This document shows positions 9,268-18,186 of a stretch of DNA of 29,071 bases, one piece after another. Below the pieces are notes generated by a model that worked only from the letters and a program-made list of their open reading frames with translations, was not told the DNA's origin and made no database searches. The first letter of the stretch is position 1, and each line of letters opens with the position of its first letter. Origin of the DNA: Sergeia podlipaevii (lineage: Eukaryota > Euglenozoa > Kinetoplastea > Trypanosomatida > Trypanosomatidae); the NCBI GenBank assembly GCA_030849805.1, contig JASANZ010001979.1:1-29071 (forward strand), written 5' to 3'. A program made the position numbers and the translations under genes.

Positions 9268-10506
9268 TTAGTCATCCATCTGCATGTTGCGCACGCTCTG
9301 CAAAAGGCTCTCCAGCTGATGCATATCCATCTTCAGGTCGTCTTCCGGCGACATGGTAATCCCGTTGGCACCGCCGCAAGTTGGACCGCCAATGATGTTT
9401 ATATCGGGGCCGTTGCCATGAAACACAAGTGTGGAAGGGTCAGCATACATGTTTGACACCAGCGTGTAGTTGCTGTTGCTGCCCCGACGGTCGAGTGGGT
9501 TTGTGGGGATAGGATTGTTGCACGTATTACTGGCGCTAGATACATTGTTGCTAATGCTGGCGGTGTTCATCGGAACTGGATGAATAGAGATCTCTGGTGC
9601 TCGCAGCTTCGCCGCTTCGGCAGGGCCATCCACGAGGCAGTGAAAGCCATGGATGCACTCGTATAGTCCAGTGCCCGGGTTCATCTGCAGATGCTTCATG
9701 GGTCGCATGCTGCCATGCACACTGCATATCTCCTGATCCTCTTCACGGCCTTTATGGCCACGGCCCTTGCGATGTCCTGGGCTAGTCGTGTTGTACGGAG
9801 TGGTGCTGCTTCCTCCAGCAGACAGGCTGTTGTGCGAGGACGGCGTCCACGGAGCGGCTCCACAGTTGGGCACAAAGCCACCGTTGTTGCTGAGGTTCCC
9901 CTTCCGCGCACTTCCCGCGCCCCCCCTCGCGCCAGTGGTAGAGTTCGGGGTTGAGACAGGGTTGGTCAGGACGCTCTGGCGTGAAAGGAGAACTTGTTCA
10001 AGACGCATGCGGATAGGTGTGACAAGCTGCCCAGGATACTCATCCATGAGGGAGGTGAGGACAGTAAGCAACACACTACGCTGGCACTGCTGCAGTAGAG
10101 CGCGTGTGCGCAGGTAATCCTGTTCCAGCTGAGCAGCCGCAGCCGCCGCGGCCTGATGCTGCAGCACCGCCATCGCGAGCGGACTCTCGGCTTGGCTCGC
10201 CGTGCCACCGCCTGCGTGCACACCATTCACGATGAAGCCACCACCGCCGTCGCCTGGAATCATACCATTACCGGCGTTACTCATATAGCTGGTTGGTGTT
10301 GGCGTTGCTTCGTTGGGAACGAGAGAGAAACCCCCAGAGGCACTGCTGCTACCTCCCTGGCCATTGCTGCTGCTGTTATTGCTGCTAGTTCCCTTGATGG
10401 TTTCTTCGTCGAGTGGAGGCACAGACAGACGGTGGAGCATCACGCCACCCCCACCCCCATTGTTTGGCTTACGAATGTCGCTTGAAACTTCTGCAGTAAT
10501 ATCCAT
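9268..10506 (-). CDS. Low-complexity protein with Cys/His module, candidate regulatory factor
   Basis: Predicted 412-aa product starting at the ATG at 10506; the frame to 10512 needs TTG. Residues 1-110 are Gly/Ser/Asn-rich with several poly-Gly runs, followed by an Ala run (119-125). Residues 126-178 are a probable amphipathic helical segment (YLRTRALLQQ...MRLEQVLLSR), likely for protein contact. A basic patch (GHRKGRGHKGRE, 244-255) precedes a compact Cys/His module: C261-x2-H264, about 19 residues, then C284 with H286, H289 and C290, which could bind one zinc. The C-terminus ends in a short helix (391-408). I do not recognise a named family. Disorder plus a small zinc-like module resembles kinetoplastid post-transcriptional regulators, but that is inference. 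Its mRNA could carry a very long 3' UTR, since no gene follows for 5.5 kb. Confidence 0.72.
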   Translation of the reverse strand: MDITAEVSSDIRKPNNGGGGGVMLHRLSVPPLDEETIKGTSSNNSSSNGQGGSSSASGGFSLVPNEATPTPTSYMSNAGNGMIPGDGGGGFIVNGVHAGGGTASQAESPLAMAVLQHQAAAAAAAQLEQDYLRTRALLQQCQRSVLLTVLTSLMDEYPGQLVTPIRMRLEQVLLSRQSVLTNPVSTPNSTTGARGGAGSARKGNLSNNGGFVPNCGAAPWTPSSHNSLSAGGSSTTPYNTTSPGHRKGRGHKGREEDQEICSVHGSMRPMKHLQMNPGTGLYECIHGFHCLVDGPAEAAKLRAPEISIHPVPMNTASISNNVSSASNTCNNPIPTNPLDRRGSNSNYTLVSNMYADPSTLVFHGNGPDINIIGGPTCGGANGITMSPEDDLKMDMHQLESLLQSVRNMQMDD

Positions 10507-12128
10507 TGGCAATTTAAAAATTTATATTGTTTGCTATTCGCTTATTTTTTTTTAGAATATTTTTCTCTTCAAGTTAATATATGAAAAAAAAACACGTTTT
10601 TTCCCTTCCCTGTTGTGCTATTGTAGATGCGCAAGCGCAACTGTATGTGTGTGTGTGTGCGGGAAGAATGTACGCAAAGAGCGTCGTTCCAGAATATTCA
10701 CCCCCTTTACCCTCTAGAATGAGAACGGTGGGTATATATGTATATATGCTTTTTTTTTGTGTGTGTGTGTGAGTGTGATTGGTGAGTGAAGGAACAATAC
10801 AAGAAAAAAAAAATTGGAAAAAAAAAATACTACAACTAATAGAGTAGAAAATAAAAAATATGATATCGCAAGGAAAAAATAAATAAATAAAATAACTTTG
10901 ACTGCAAAGATAGGTGCACGTACTAGAGATTGAAAAAATAAAGAAGATAAAGGAGGCTCAGGTGATGCGGAAGAGCTTTTGAAAATATTAAGTTAAAGAG
11001 TTAAGTTATTTTTTAAGTCTACGCAATCACCGTTTGATATGTGTGCTTGTGTTATTCCTTCTTCTTTCTTTGCTTTTTTGAAGCCACCAACTATTGGAGA
11101 CAATCAAACAAACACCCACACTACTATGAAAAGAGTAGTAAAAAAAAAAAGAGAAAAAAAGCTCCTTATAAAAAAGAAAAACAATTGTAGAAAAAAAGTA
11201 TCCAAATGAAAACCACTATACAAGTAGATAAGAGTTACCTTAATGTGAAAGTAGCTCAAACAAAGGTAAAAAGAAAGCAACTAGTAAATCAAATAATAAA
11301 AAAATTGCTTATGTGCGGAAGAGGGGGGAGGAAGTACGTATTTTTTTTTTAAAAAAAGGAAGAAGAAAGCAAAAGGAGTTATAGCATACTTCAACACGGA
11401 AAGGAAGGGGAAACCTGGCAAGATAGAGTGAATCAAAATACGTTCATGAAGGTATCAAGATCGCGTATCACTTGTAGCACCAGTAGCACTTATCAAGGGA
11501 GCTATCTATCTAGCTACATACTGCAGTGGTAAGCATAGATTACTTGGCAGGCATCTTGATTATTATTATTTCTTTTGTACTGTACTGTTTTGTATTGTAG
11601 TCTTTCGTTGGTCATCTGTGACAGAATCTTCTCACTCCACCTTTTTCTTCTCCTTTCATATCATATGACTAATATATATTTATAAACACATATAAACGAT
11701 AAACCGAGAAAAAAAAAAGATATTTATAAACAAATAAACAAACAAGAAACAGGGAAAGAAACAACTAGGACAAGATAAAAAAAAAGAACTAGAACACAAC
11801 TTCACAACACCACATCATGGCGACACCCCCTTTTGTGTTCCTCTGCTACGTGAACAGTGACTATCCTCCTCTAGCAACAATGAGGCAGATACATAACAAA
11901 CGACGAAAACTAATAATAATAATAATAATATATACTACTAATACCAGGCAAAAGAAGATAAGATAATAGGAAAAAAAAAACCAAAAGCATCCCCTCACAC
12001 GTAGGGAACACTAGACACGACCACGCAAACTCTCCACAACACACACCGATGCTGAACAATAACAACAACAACAACATCAAAAAAAAAAAAAAGAAATGCC
12101 GCATGAACCCCCCCCCCCCAAGAAGTGG
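10507..12128. other. Intergenic spacer, Cys/His-module gene to GMC gene
   Basis: AT-rich; presumed 3' UTR of the GMC gene plus the 5' UTR of the Cys/His-module gene. It holds (TG) runs near 10643 and 10758, a T10A7 palindrome at 11341-11357, a less AT-rich island with nested inverted repeats at 11454-11560, (AAT)n near 11911-11930 and a C run near 12111. No gene is seen. Confidence 0.55.
10567..10592 (-). promoter_or_regulatory. Possible trans-splice acceptor, Cys/His-module gene
   Basis: A run of nine T on the coding strand is followed after 15 nt by GAAG (AG at 10568-10567), about 60 nt before the start codon. The acceptor context is not ideal. Confidence 0.4.
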
Positions 12129-13733
12129 TTAATAGACAATACGAGTGGCCCCGGCATCGGCGTCCTCGTCCACCTTATCCTTGACATTCTTCTTCTTTAA
12201 CAACTTGTCTACAAAGCGGTCCGCAAATGCGAGGGTGTAGGGAAGGTTGGTGCCACTGGGGGGCTGCGGGATGATACTGTTATCGCACACATACACATTC
12301 GCAGTGCTGCCCATCTGAGAGGAGGCGGGGTTAACAATGGTCGAACAAGAGCCACCGTTCTGCCCTGAAGACTCCAGACGCTCGCCGACGAGTTCACCAA
12401 TCACAGGAATGAAGGGTGCCTTCTCCTTTACCGCCGCCTTGATGTACTCCACGCCCTTGCGCAGTGCCGCTAGATCAGATGCCACGTTGAAGTAGTTGGG
12501 GTCGACACTACCATCGGCACCGATGGTGCCACGGCTCTTAGGCCGCATCGGACGGATAATGAACTGGCAGCCATGATGGCCAGGAATTGGACAGTTCCCA
12601 TCGTTGTTGAGCGTAAAGGGCTGAAAGAGAATTTCCACGTCTGGAGTGCGAGACCCGGTACTCGACCAATACGAAATCAAATCATCCCAACTCGAGCGAA
12701 GACTTATCAGTGGCACGGCGTAGCGCAAGTCCGTGCGAAGGAAGAGTCGCACAAGAGCGTCCTGGTAGCAGTTGTGACTGAGGGGAGTCTTGGTGCGGTA
12801 CTGCAGAACTACCTGCGGAATGTCCCAAAAGTTGCTGCCAACGGACTCTGGCACATCAATAGCGCCGCGCGAGGCCGCCAGCAGCTTTGCAGAGCCGATG
12901 GTGTCCGCGCAGACAATGACGATCCCCGCATCGATGTCTACCATCTCGCCGTTCGCACGCCGCACTGACACACCAGTCGCCACCTTCTTGTCCTCTGCAC
13001 TGCCGCGAATGCCGACCACCTTGGAGTTGCACTCTACACGAATAGGTCGGTTGAGGCGCGCGGTGTCGATGAGGTATCGCTGCAGGGTGGAGTGTGCTAA
13101 GCCCATGGACTGATCCACGAAGGTGTCAGGCCTCCCGCAGCCTATTTCAATGCGAAAGTCCTTCCGCGTTACCTCACTGATAAGAGGGACATCTTGCGAC
13201 ATACCCTCGCAGAATGCTTTGAAGTACGGTGAGAAATTCAAAGGGCGACAGATGAGGAACTTGCCGCGCTTGCCCCGATGTGGCGTGAACATCTCCATGT
13301 TCTCCATCGCACGTAGTCGCGGAAGTAGATCCTCGCGGAAGTTATACGGGGTGCCCTCCCAGTCCTGTTCATCGCCAAGGTTCCACGTGCGTGTGCCCAT
13401 CACACCGTGCCCACCTAGCACTTTCGCAGTAGGGATCCACACAGGCGCCTTGGCTGCCCCATCCAGTGTGGGCTGCGGAACCGTTATCGTGTCCGTGTTC
13501 TCATACCCGCGCTTGGCAATGCGATGAGCGAGCAGACTTGCAGGCAATGTACGGTACCAGTCGCGCTGTTTGCGAATATCGCTTCCTTCCTCAATGACTA
13601 GTGTGTTGAGGTTCTCCATGCCAAGACGGCCCGCAACGAGGCACCCGGCGACGCCGCCACCGACAATAACAGCATCAAACTTTAGGGATGCAACGTCAGG
13701 CGTCGTGGCGAGGCGGTAGAGACTGCGGCGCAT
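12129..13733 (-). CDS. GMC-family FAD oxidoreductase, catalytic His replaced
   Basis: Predicted 534-aa product from the ATG at 13733; the frame to 13769 starts with TTG. The N-terminus (MRRSLYRLA) is a plausible mitochondrial presequence. A Rossmann FAD motif, VGGGVAGCLVAGRL with G25-x-G27-x2-G30, is followed by an acidic strand end (E48/E49). KVLGGHGVMGTRTWN (104-118) and DEQDW match the GMC signature around the flavin. RPKSRGTIGADG (about 397-408) and the end region with CDNSIIPQPPSGTNLPYT (483-500) match the GMC C-terminal domain. The family (choline dehydrogenase, glucose oxidase, cholesterol oxidase) oxidises alcohols with FAD. At the usual HxxGxC site this protein has Q458-N-G-G-S-C463, so the catalytic His is Gln, while the partner position is Asn (N496), as in cholesterol oxidase. 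The substrate cannot be told from sequence. Confidence 0.9.
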   Translation of the reverse strand: MRRSLYRLATTPDVASLKFDAVIVGGGVAGCLVAGRLGMENLNTLVIEEGSDIRKQRDWYRTLPASLLAHRIAKRGYENTDTITVPQPTLDGAAKAPVWIPTAKVLGGHGVMGTRTWNLGDEQDWEGTPYNFREDLLPRLRAMENMEMFTPHRGKRGKFLICRPLNFSPYFKAFCEGMSQDVPLISEVTRKDFRIEIGCGRPDTFVDQSMGLAHSTLQRYLIDTARLNRPIRVECNSKVVGIRGSAEDKKVATGVSVRRANGEMVDIDAGIVIVCADTIGSAKLLAASRGAIDVPESVGSNFWDIPQVVLQYRTKTPLSHNCYQDALVRLFLRTDLRYAVPLISLRSSWDDLISYWSSTGSRTPDVEILFQPFTLNNDGNCPIPGHHGCQFIIRPMRPKSRGTIGADGSVDPNYFNVASDLAALRKGVEYIKAAVKEKAPFIPVIGELVGERLESSGQNGGSCSTIVNPASSQMGSTANVYVCDNSIIPQPPSGTNLPYTLAFADRFVDKLLKKKNVKDKVDEDADAGATRIVY

Positions 13734-14799
13734 CACGGATGAATGTATGTATGTATAAAGAAAAAGCAAATAATATGCCCCCCACTTTCACTACGGTTTC
13801 TCTATTAATGCAGTTGAAACAAAAGAGAATAAGAATGAAGAACAAAAAGTAGCGAATGCAACGCTGGCCCCACCCTTTTTTTTTCTCCTCCTTTCCACCC
13901 TCTCTCTCTCGCCTTACTATACCTAAATGCAATATGCTTTATGCTATTGAATATCCCTACCTTTTGCTTATTTTATAGTATGAGGGAAGTTGTTTTACAC
14001 CCAAAAACGCGAGTACACGCTCCACATACACAGACGAATCAAATCAAATCAAAGCAACAACAACAACAACAACAAGAATATTTAATATATATATAGAAAT
14101 CATATAAAAATAATTTTTAGGTGGAACAAAGAATGTATTGAGGAAGAAGCAGCGCCGATTGCATGTGACTGAGATCCACTATTACTAAAAAAGTTCCGCA
14201 AACATCTGCCGCCTGCATAACACAGTAATATTATTTGAACACGTGTGTGCTCCTTTTAATCAGTTTTTTTTTTGTTTGCCTTTTTTTTTGCCTATTCAGA
14301 TACGCAATTGAAACGAATTAATATATTTCAGCATTGCATAAAGGTGCGTGCGCTATGCATGCAGAAGCGGCTCTTCGCCCATTCACCAATGATAAAGAGT
14401 CTACGTGGGCGTATCTACAAAAAAAAGGGACAGTAACCGTATGAACAGCAAGAAGGAAAAAAAGACACGCTGCAACAGCGTGTGTATGTGTGGGTGTGAA
14501 AGCACAGATAACAATAATGCACACAAAAAAGAAAAGACGAGAGGAGAAATAATAGAAGCCAAATAGTAGCAACGGCAGCAGTAGCAACAATACAGACACA
14601 CACACACAAACAATACAAATATATAGATCAACAGCACCAACGTCATCTTTATCAAAGTTGGAAGTGTGCATATGTGTCCTTGATAAGCAAAAGAAAAAGT
14701 GGAGATAGAAGGAGGAGGGAGGGACAAGTGGGCTCGTCCTACACATAGCGCCAACCAATCGTATTTTGACAGTATAGAACCCTTCTGCTACGGTCGACA
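13734..14799. other. Intergenic spacer, GMC gene to NEK gene
   Basis: It contains the GMC splice acceptor, a (CAA)n run at 14055-14075 and the presumed 3' UTR of the NEK gene. A 171-aa minus-strand frame here begins with GTG and is hydrophobic low complexity, so I do not call it. Confidence 0.55.
13802..13850 (-). promoter_or_regulatory. Predicted trans-splice acceptor, GMC gene
   Basis: The coding strand has a T/C-rich stretch (CTTTTTGTTCTTCATTCTTA, then TTCTCTTTTG) followed by GCATTAATAG. AG at 13803-13802 gives a 5' UTR of about 68 nt. Confidence 0.55.
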
Positions 14800-16878
14800 C
14801 TATCCACCTTGTCGGTTGAACACGTCCTCGCACACTATGAGCTGCATGACTAGCGGTAAGAAGCGTCTGTGTTCCTTTGGGAGAGACTCTGACACTCGCT
14901 GCATGGCATCATCATCTGCCGCTGATATGTTGTTCATTGCCTTATAGCACGTGATAAGAGCATCATCGCCCATCTTTTGTTCTAGAAAAAGTCGAAGCGA
15001 CTCAATTCGGTGCATCAGCGGATCACTCGCCTCCACATTCGGTAACTGCAGCGTCTCACCATCCAACACAAACCTTGTGAGGTCATCACCGGCATCATCC
15101 TGAAAGTCCTCCTTCTCACCGTGAGCAGCGGAACCCAACGCTAACGAGATGGCAGTTTCCAACGCATTGTAGTCCTCATCGCGCTGCCGCTCTGCGAGCT
15201 CAGCTTCAGCGGCCGCCTCGCCATTCAGGAAGGCGCGGTACCCCTCTTCGCCTACAGCATCTTCCTCCTGAGGGTCACTACCTGGAGAAGAAACAGAAAC
15301 CGTTGCGCAGTTCGAGGCGGCTCCAGCAACGACTTCGTGTGGAGAGTGCGGTGTACGCTCTGCAGGTGAGTGACGCTCCACAGACGGTGACGCCAGCTGC
15401 ACCTCAGCATCCTCGGGAGCCTCTCCACGAGCCTTCCGCCGGTTTTCTGCTGCCTCTCTACGCATTTGCCAAAACGCCTCTGTGCGCGCATCAAGCTGTT
15501 CCTGTGTCATCATGTTGCCCACGCTGGCGGATGGCACCACTCTGGGTGGTGGGGGTCTCTCCTGAGGAGGCTTTTCATGAGGCACCGGCGTCGCAATGCC
15601 CAGTTCAGCGTGCATGTGCTGCCTATTCGCCGCCGCCTGCTTACGCATCTCACGATAAATGGCGGCCGCGGACTCCTGTTGTTGCTGCCGCCGCTCTCGC
15701 TCCTGTTTGCGCCGCCCCTCCTCCTGCTCACGACGACGCTGGTTTTGCTCTGCCTGCTCCTGCATGTTTCTTTCCCACTTCTCCTCTCTTTGCTTCTTCT
15801 GCGCCTGCTGCTCGCGTCCCCTGCACTCTTGCAAGCGGTGTTGCTCCCGCACTCTCGCTTCTAGCTCGCGCTTGCGCTCCTGCACAAGCAACGCCTGTTG
15901 CTCCACCGCCTCCCGCTGTTTCTGCTGAGTCCGCTGGCGTTGCTCTTCGGCTGCGCGCGCGGCTTTTTCCTTCTTTATGTTGTATTCTATGAGACGCTCT
16001 GCGGCCTCTTGCTGCATGCGCTGCTGCTCACTGGCCGGCACAACAGACGTCTTCTCCTCCTTCGCCGCGTGCACTTCCTTCTGAAGATATGCCAGAGAGG
16101 CCCTTATGAAGGGGAGATCTACTATCTGGCTAGCGTTCGGCCGCCGCGCAGGGTCTGTCTGTAGCATTGCCGAAATGACAGTAGACAGGTCAGGGGAGTA
16201 TGAAGACGACACTGGTGGGTAGACGCCTTTCAGAATCCTTTGAACGAGCGCCTTCATGTTGTTTCCGTCGAAGGCGTGATTCAGCGTCGCCATCTCGTAC
16301 AAAATGCACCCCAACGCCCATACATCGCTCTTGTTATTGTAGGGGCGATTTAGACACAACTCTGGGGAGAAGTAGTAAGGCGTGCCGCACACCGTCCGTT
16401 TAAACTCATAGGTGTTCCTCAACACAGTGCTAATACCAAAGTCGCCCAGCTTCACCACACCATCGCGGGTAAGGAAAACATTCTGTGTCTTGAGGTCGCG
16501 GTGCAAGATGCGGCGGTCGTGCAGGTACGCTAGCGCCAAGCATATCTGGGCGAAGTAGTGGAGCACCTCCCTCTCTGTGAAAAGTTGACCGCGCCGCTCT
16601 TTGATCTTCATGTACAAGTCTCCGCCGTTGGCGTATTCCATCACAATAAAAAGAGAACCGCGATGCTCAAAGTGGTCCACGTACTTGGTAATATTCGGGT
16701 GATTCAAGGTGCGCAACATGTCGATCTCATGCTTTGCTGCCTCCCGCTCTGCTGGCTTGAGGCCGCTCAGCCTCACCTCCTTGGCTACAAATTGGGCGCG
16801 GTCTTCATTACGACGAATCAACCATGCGGAGCCGAAGCTGCCCTTGCCGAGCACCTTAATCTGGGTATACTTCTCCAT
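14800..16878 (-). CDS. NEK-family serine/threonine kinase with coiled-coil tail
   Basis: Predicted 692-aa product from the ATG at 16878; the frame to 16893 begins with TTG. The kinase domain (about 4-258) is complete: G11-x-G13-x2-G16 loop, K33 in VAKEV, E51 in helix C, HRDLKTQN at 126-133, DFG at 146-148, activation segment with T166, and SPE at 171-173. The order and wording (VLGKGSFGSAWL, LHRDLKTQNVFL, GTPYYFSPE) are typical of NIMA-related kinases, so it should be active. Residues about 268-440 are a Gln/Glu/Arg-rich coiled coil, as in NEK1-type kinases, followed by a Pro/Ser-rich linker. The last 72 residues (about 621-692) form a separate probable helical domain. NEKs act in cilia, basal bodies and mitosis; a flagellar or cytoskeletal role here is inferred from the family. 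The gene just upstream encodes IFT54. Confidence 0.93.
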   Translation of the reverse strand: MEKYTQIKVLGKGSFGSAWLIRRNEDRAQFVAKEVRLSGLKPAEREAAKHEIDMLRTLNHPNITKYVDHFEHRGSLFIVMEYANGGDLYMKIKERRGQLFTEREVLHYFAQICLALAYLHDRRILHRDLKTQNVFLTRDGVVKLGDFGISTVLRNTYEFKRTVCGTPYYFSPELCLNRPYNNKSDVWALGCILYEMATLNHAFDGNNMKALVQRILKGVYPPVSSSYSPDLSTVISAMLQTDPARRPNASQIVDLPFIRASLAYLQKEVHAAKEEKTSVVPASEQQRMQQEAAERLIEYNIKKEKAARAAEEQRQRTQQKQREAVEQQALLVQERKRELEARVREQHRLQECRGREQQAQKKQREEKWERNMQEQAEQNQRRREQEEGRRKQERERRQQQQESAAAIYREMRKQAAANRQHMHAELGIATPVPHEKPPQERPPPPRVVPSASVGNMMTQEQLDARTEAFWQMRREAAENRRKARGEAPEDAEVQLASPSVERHSPAERTPHSPHEVVAGAASNCATVSVSSPGSDPQEEDAVGEEGYRAFLNGEAAAEAELAERQRDEDYNALETAISLALGSAAHGEKEDFQDDAGDDLTRFVLDGETLQLPNVEASDPLMHRIESLRLFLEQKMGDDALITCYKAMNNISAADDDAMQRVSESLPKEHRRFLPLVMQLIVCEDVFNRQGG

Positions 16879-16907
16879 GAAGTGAAGAAGCAACTACAAA
16901 AAGTATA

Positions 16908-16932
16908 CTAACAAAATAGAAAAAAAAGGGAG
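16908..16932 (-). promoter_or_regulatory. Predicted trans-splice acceptor, NEK gene
   Basis: CCCTTTTTTTTCTATTTTG on the coding strand is followed by TTAG, with AG at 16909-16908. This predicts a very short 5' UTR (about 29 nt) and supports the ATG at 16878 as the start. A second AG (TTTTTGTAG) lies even closer to the start. Confidence 0.6.
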
Positions 16933-17315
16933 CAACAGAAACAACAACAAAAACAACAACAGAAAAGAATATATGTACGTAAACCTCTGTCGCGATACAG
17001 GTGACTAGTTAAACTGAAATCAAATAGAACAGCGAGGTGTATATTGATTGAAAGAAAAAAAGGGAAAAAAAAGGATGCAGCGCTCAGTCCCCTCTCCCCT
17101 GCCTCCCTACTTTTAAATTACAATCTCTTCTCTCTCCTTGCTTTCAATGAGCTTATGTATATATCTGTGTAGAGCGCGTGTGCTTGTGTAGTTGGACACC
17201 AGCACTGCCAAATCATTCAGCAGACAGTGAATGGCTGTCTAAACTGCCAGACTACTAAAAACAGTTAGTGCCAAGAGAAAGAGAAAATGGAAACAACAGC
17301 AAATACATCAAAACA

Positions 17316-17321
<6 letters not shown>

Positions 17322-17366
<45 letters not shown>
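17322..17366. repeat. Compound (TA)n-(GA)n microsatellite
   Basis: About 27 bases of TA pass directly into about 18 bases of GA. On the transcribed strand the GA part is a pure pyrimidine run, but no gene start lies nearby downstream. Confidence 0.95.
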
Positions 17367-18186
17367 AAGAGATAAAGCAAAACAGGAAAAATAGAACGTC
17401 ATCAAAGTGAATAAGACCAAAATAATGTGCCCAGGCACAAACATGTGCGTGTCTTTATATGCACACGCGGGCTACGGTACTCGCGTTTTTTTCATGAGAT
17501 ATTCGAACACACAATGAACAAAAATAAACAACAACAACGCCTGAAAAAAGCAGACACACATACACATACAAGTAACAGAGAAGGTTGGGCTGACAGAGGA
17601 AAAAAAAAGGGTCGAGAAGGGCGCAAAAGCGCATCTACTCAAGCACGCATAAAAAGAAAAAAAAAAACTAGCAAAAGTTTTCTTATCTTGCGGCCACGGT
17701 ATGTACTTGGAGCATACCCCATCATGCTTCACATTCCAGCCTCTACGGTCGAAACAGCCAAATATTTCATAGTCCTCATCTCCTATCCCCCTCTCTCCCT
17801 CTCCCATATTTTGGCTCAAAGCAACATCAAGAGTGTGTTTCTGCCTTTCGCTAATGTCCACTACACCAAAATTCAATTTCTACATAAAGAAAAAAAAGAT
17901 TTGAAAAAAAAAAGTGTTGAAGGTTGCACACGGTGAAGAGCTTACGTGTTCGTTGCTCACGCCACATCCACCTCGATTGGGATTTGCCCTTCACACGCAC
18001 ATAACGAGAAAGAATGTCAAGCAGCAGCCTACGCATCGAAAGAAGAGGTCTAAAAAAAAATAGGAATAACGGCAAATAAATACCAGCAACTAGTAGAAAG
18101 AAGAAGGAGGTAAGTGTATGCTCTCATAGAGTATACACCTTCACCCCGCCCCCCCCCATCTCCATCCCACTTTTTGTTTTTTTCCG

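Larger units (their letters stand above)
16879..18186. other. Intergenic spacer, NEK gene to IFT54
   Basis: It holds the NEK splice acceptor, a (CAA)-rich patch near 16940-16960, a compound (TA)n-(GA)n microsatellite at 17322-17366 and the presumed IFT54 3' UTR. A 169-aa plus-strand frame starts with GTG, is Lys-rich and antisense; it is not credible. Confidence 0.55.

Noticed and set aside
14318..14833. 171-aa minus-strand frame overlapping the NEK 3' end
   Set aside because: It starts with GTG, is low-complexity hydrophobic, and sits in the NEK 3' UTR.
15303..15992. 229-aa plus-strand frame opposite the NEK coiled coil
   Set aside because: It is the shadow of the Gln/Glu/Arg-rich coding strand; no independent support.
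17427..17936. 169-aa plus-strand frame
   Set aside because: GTG start, antisense to the transcription unit, Lys/Gln-rich low complexity.
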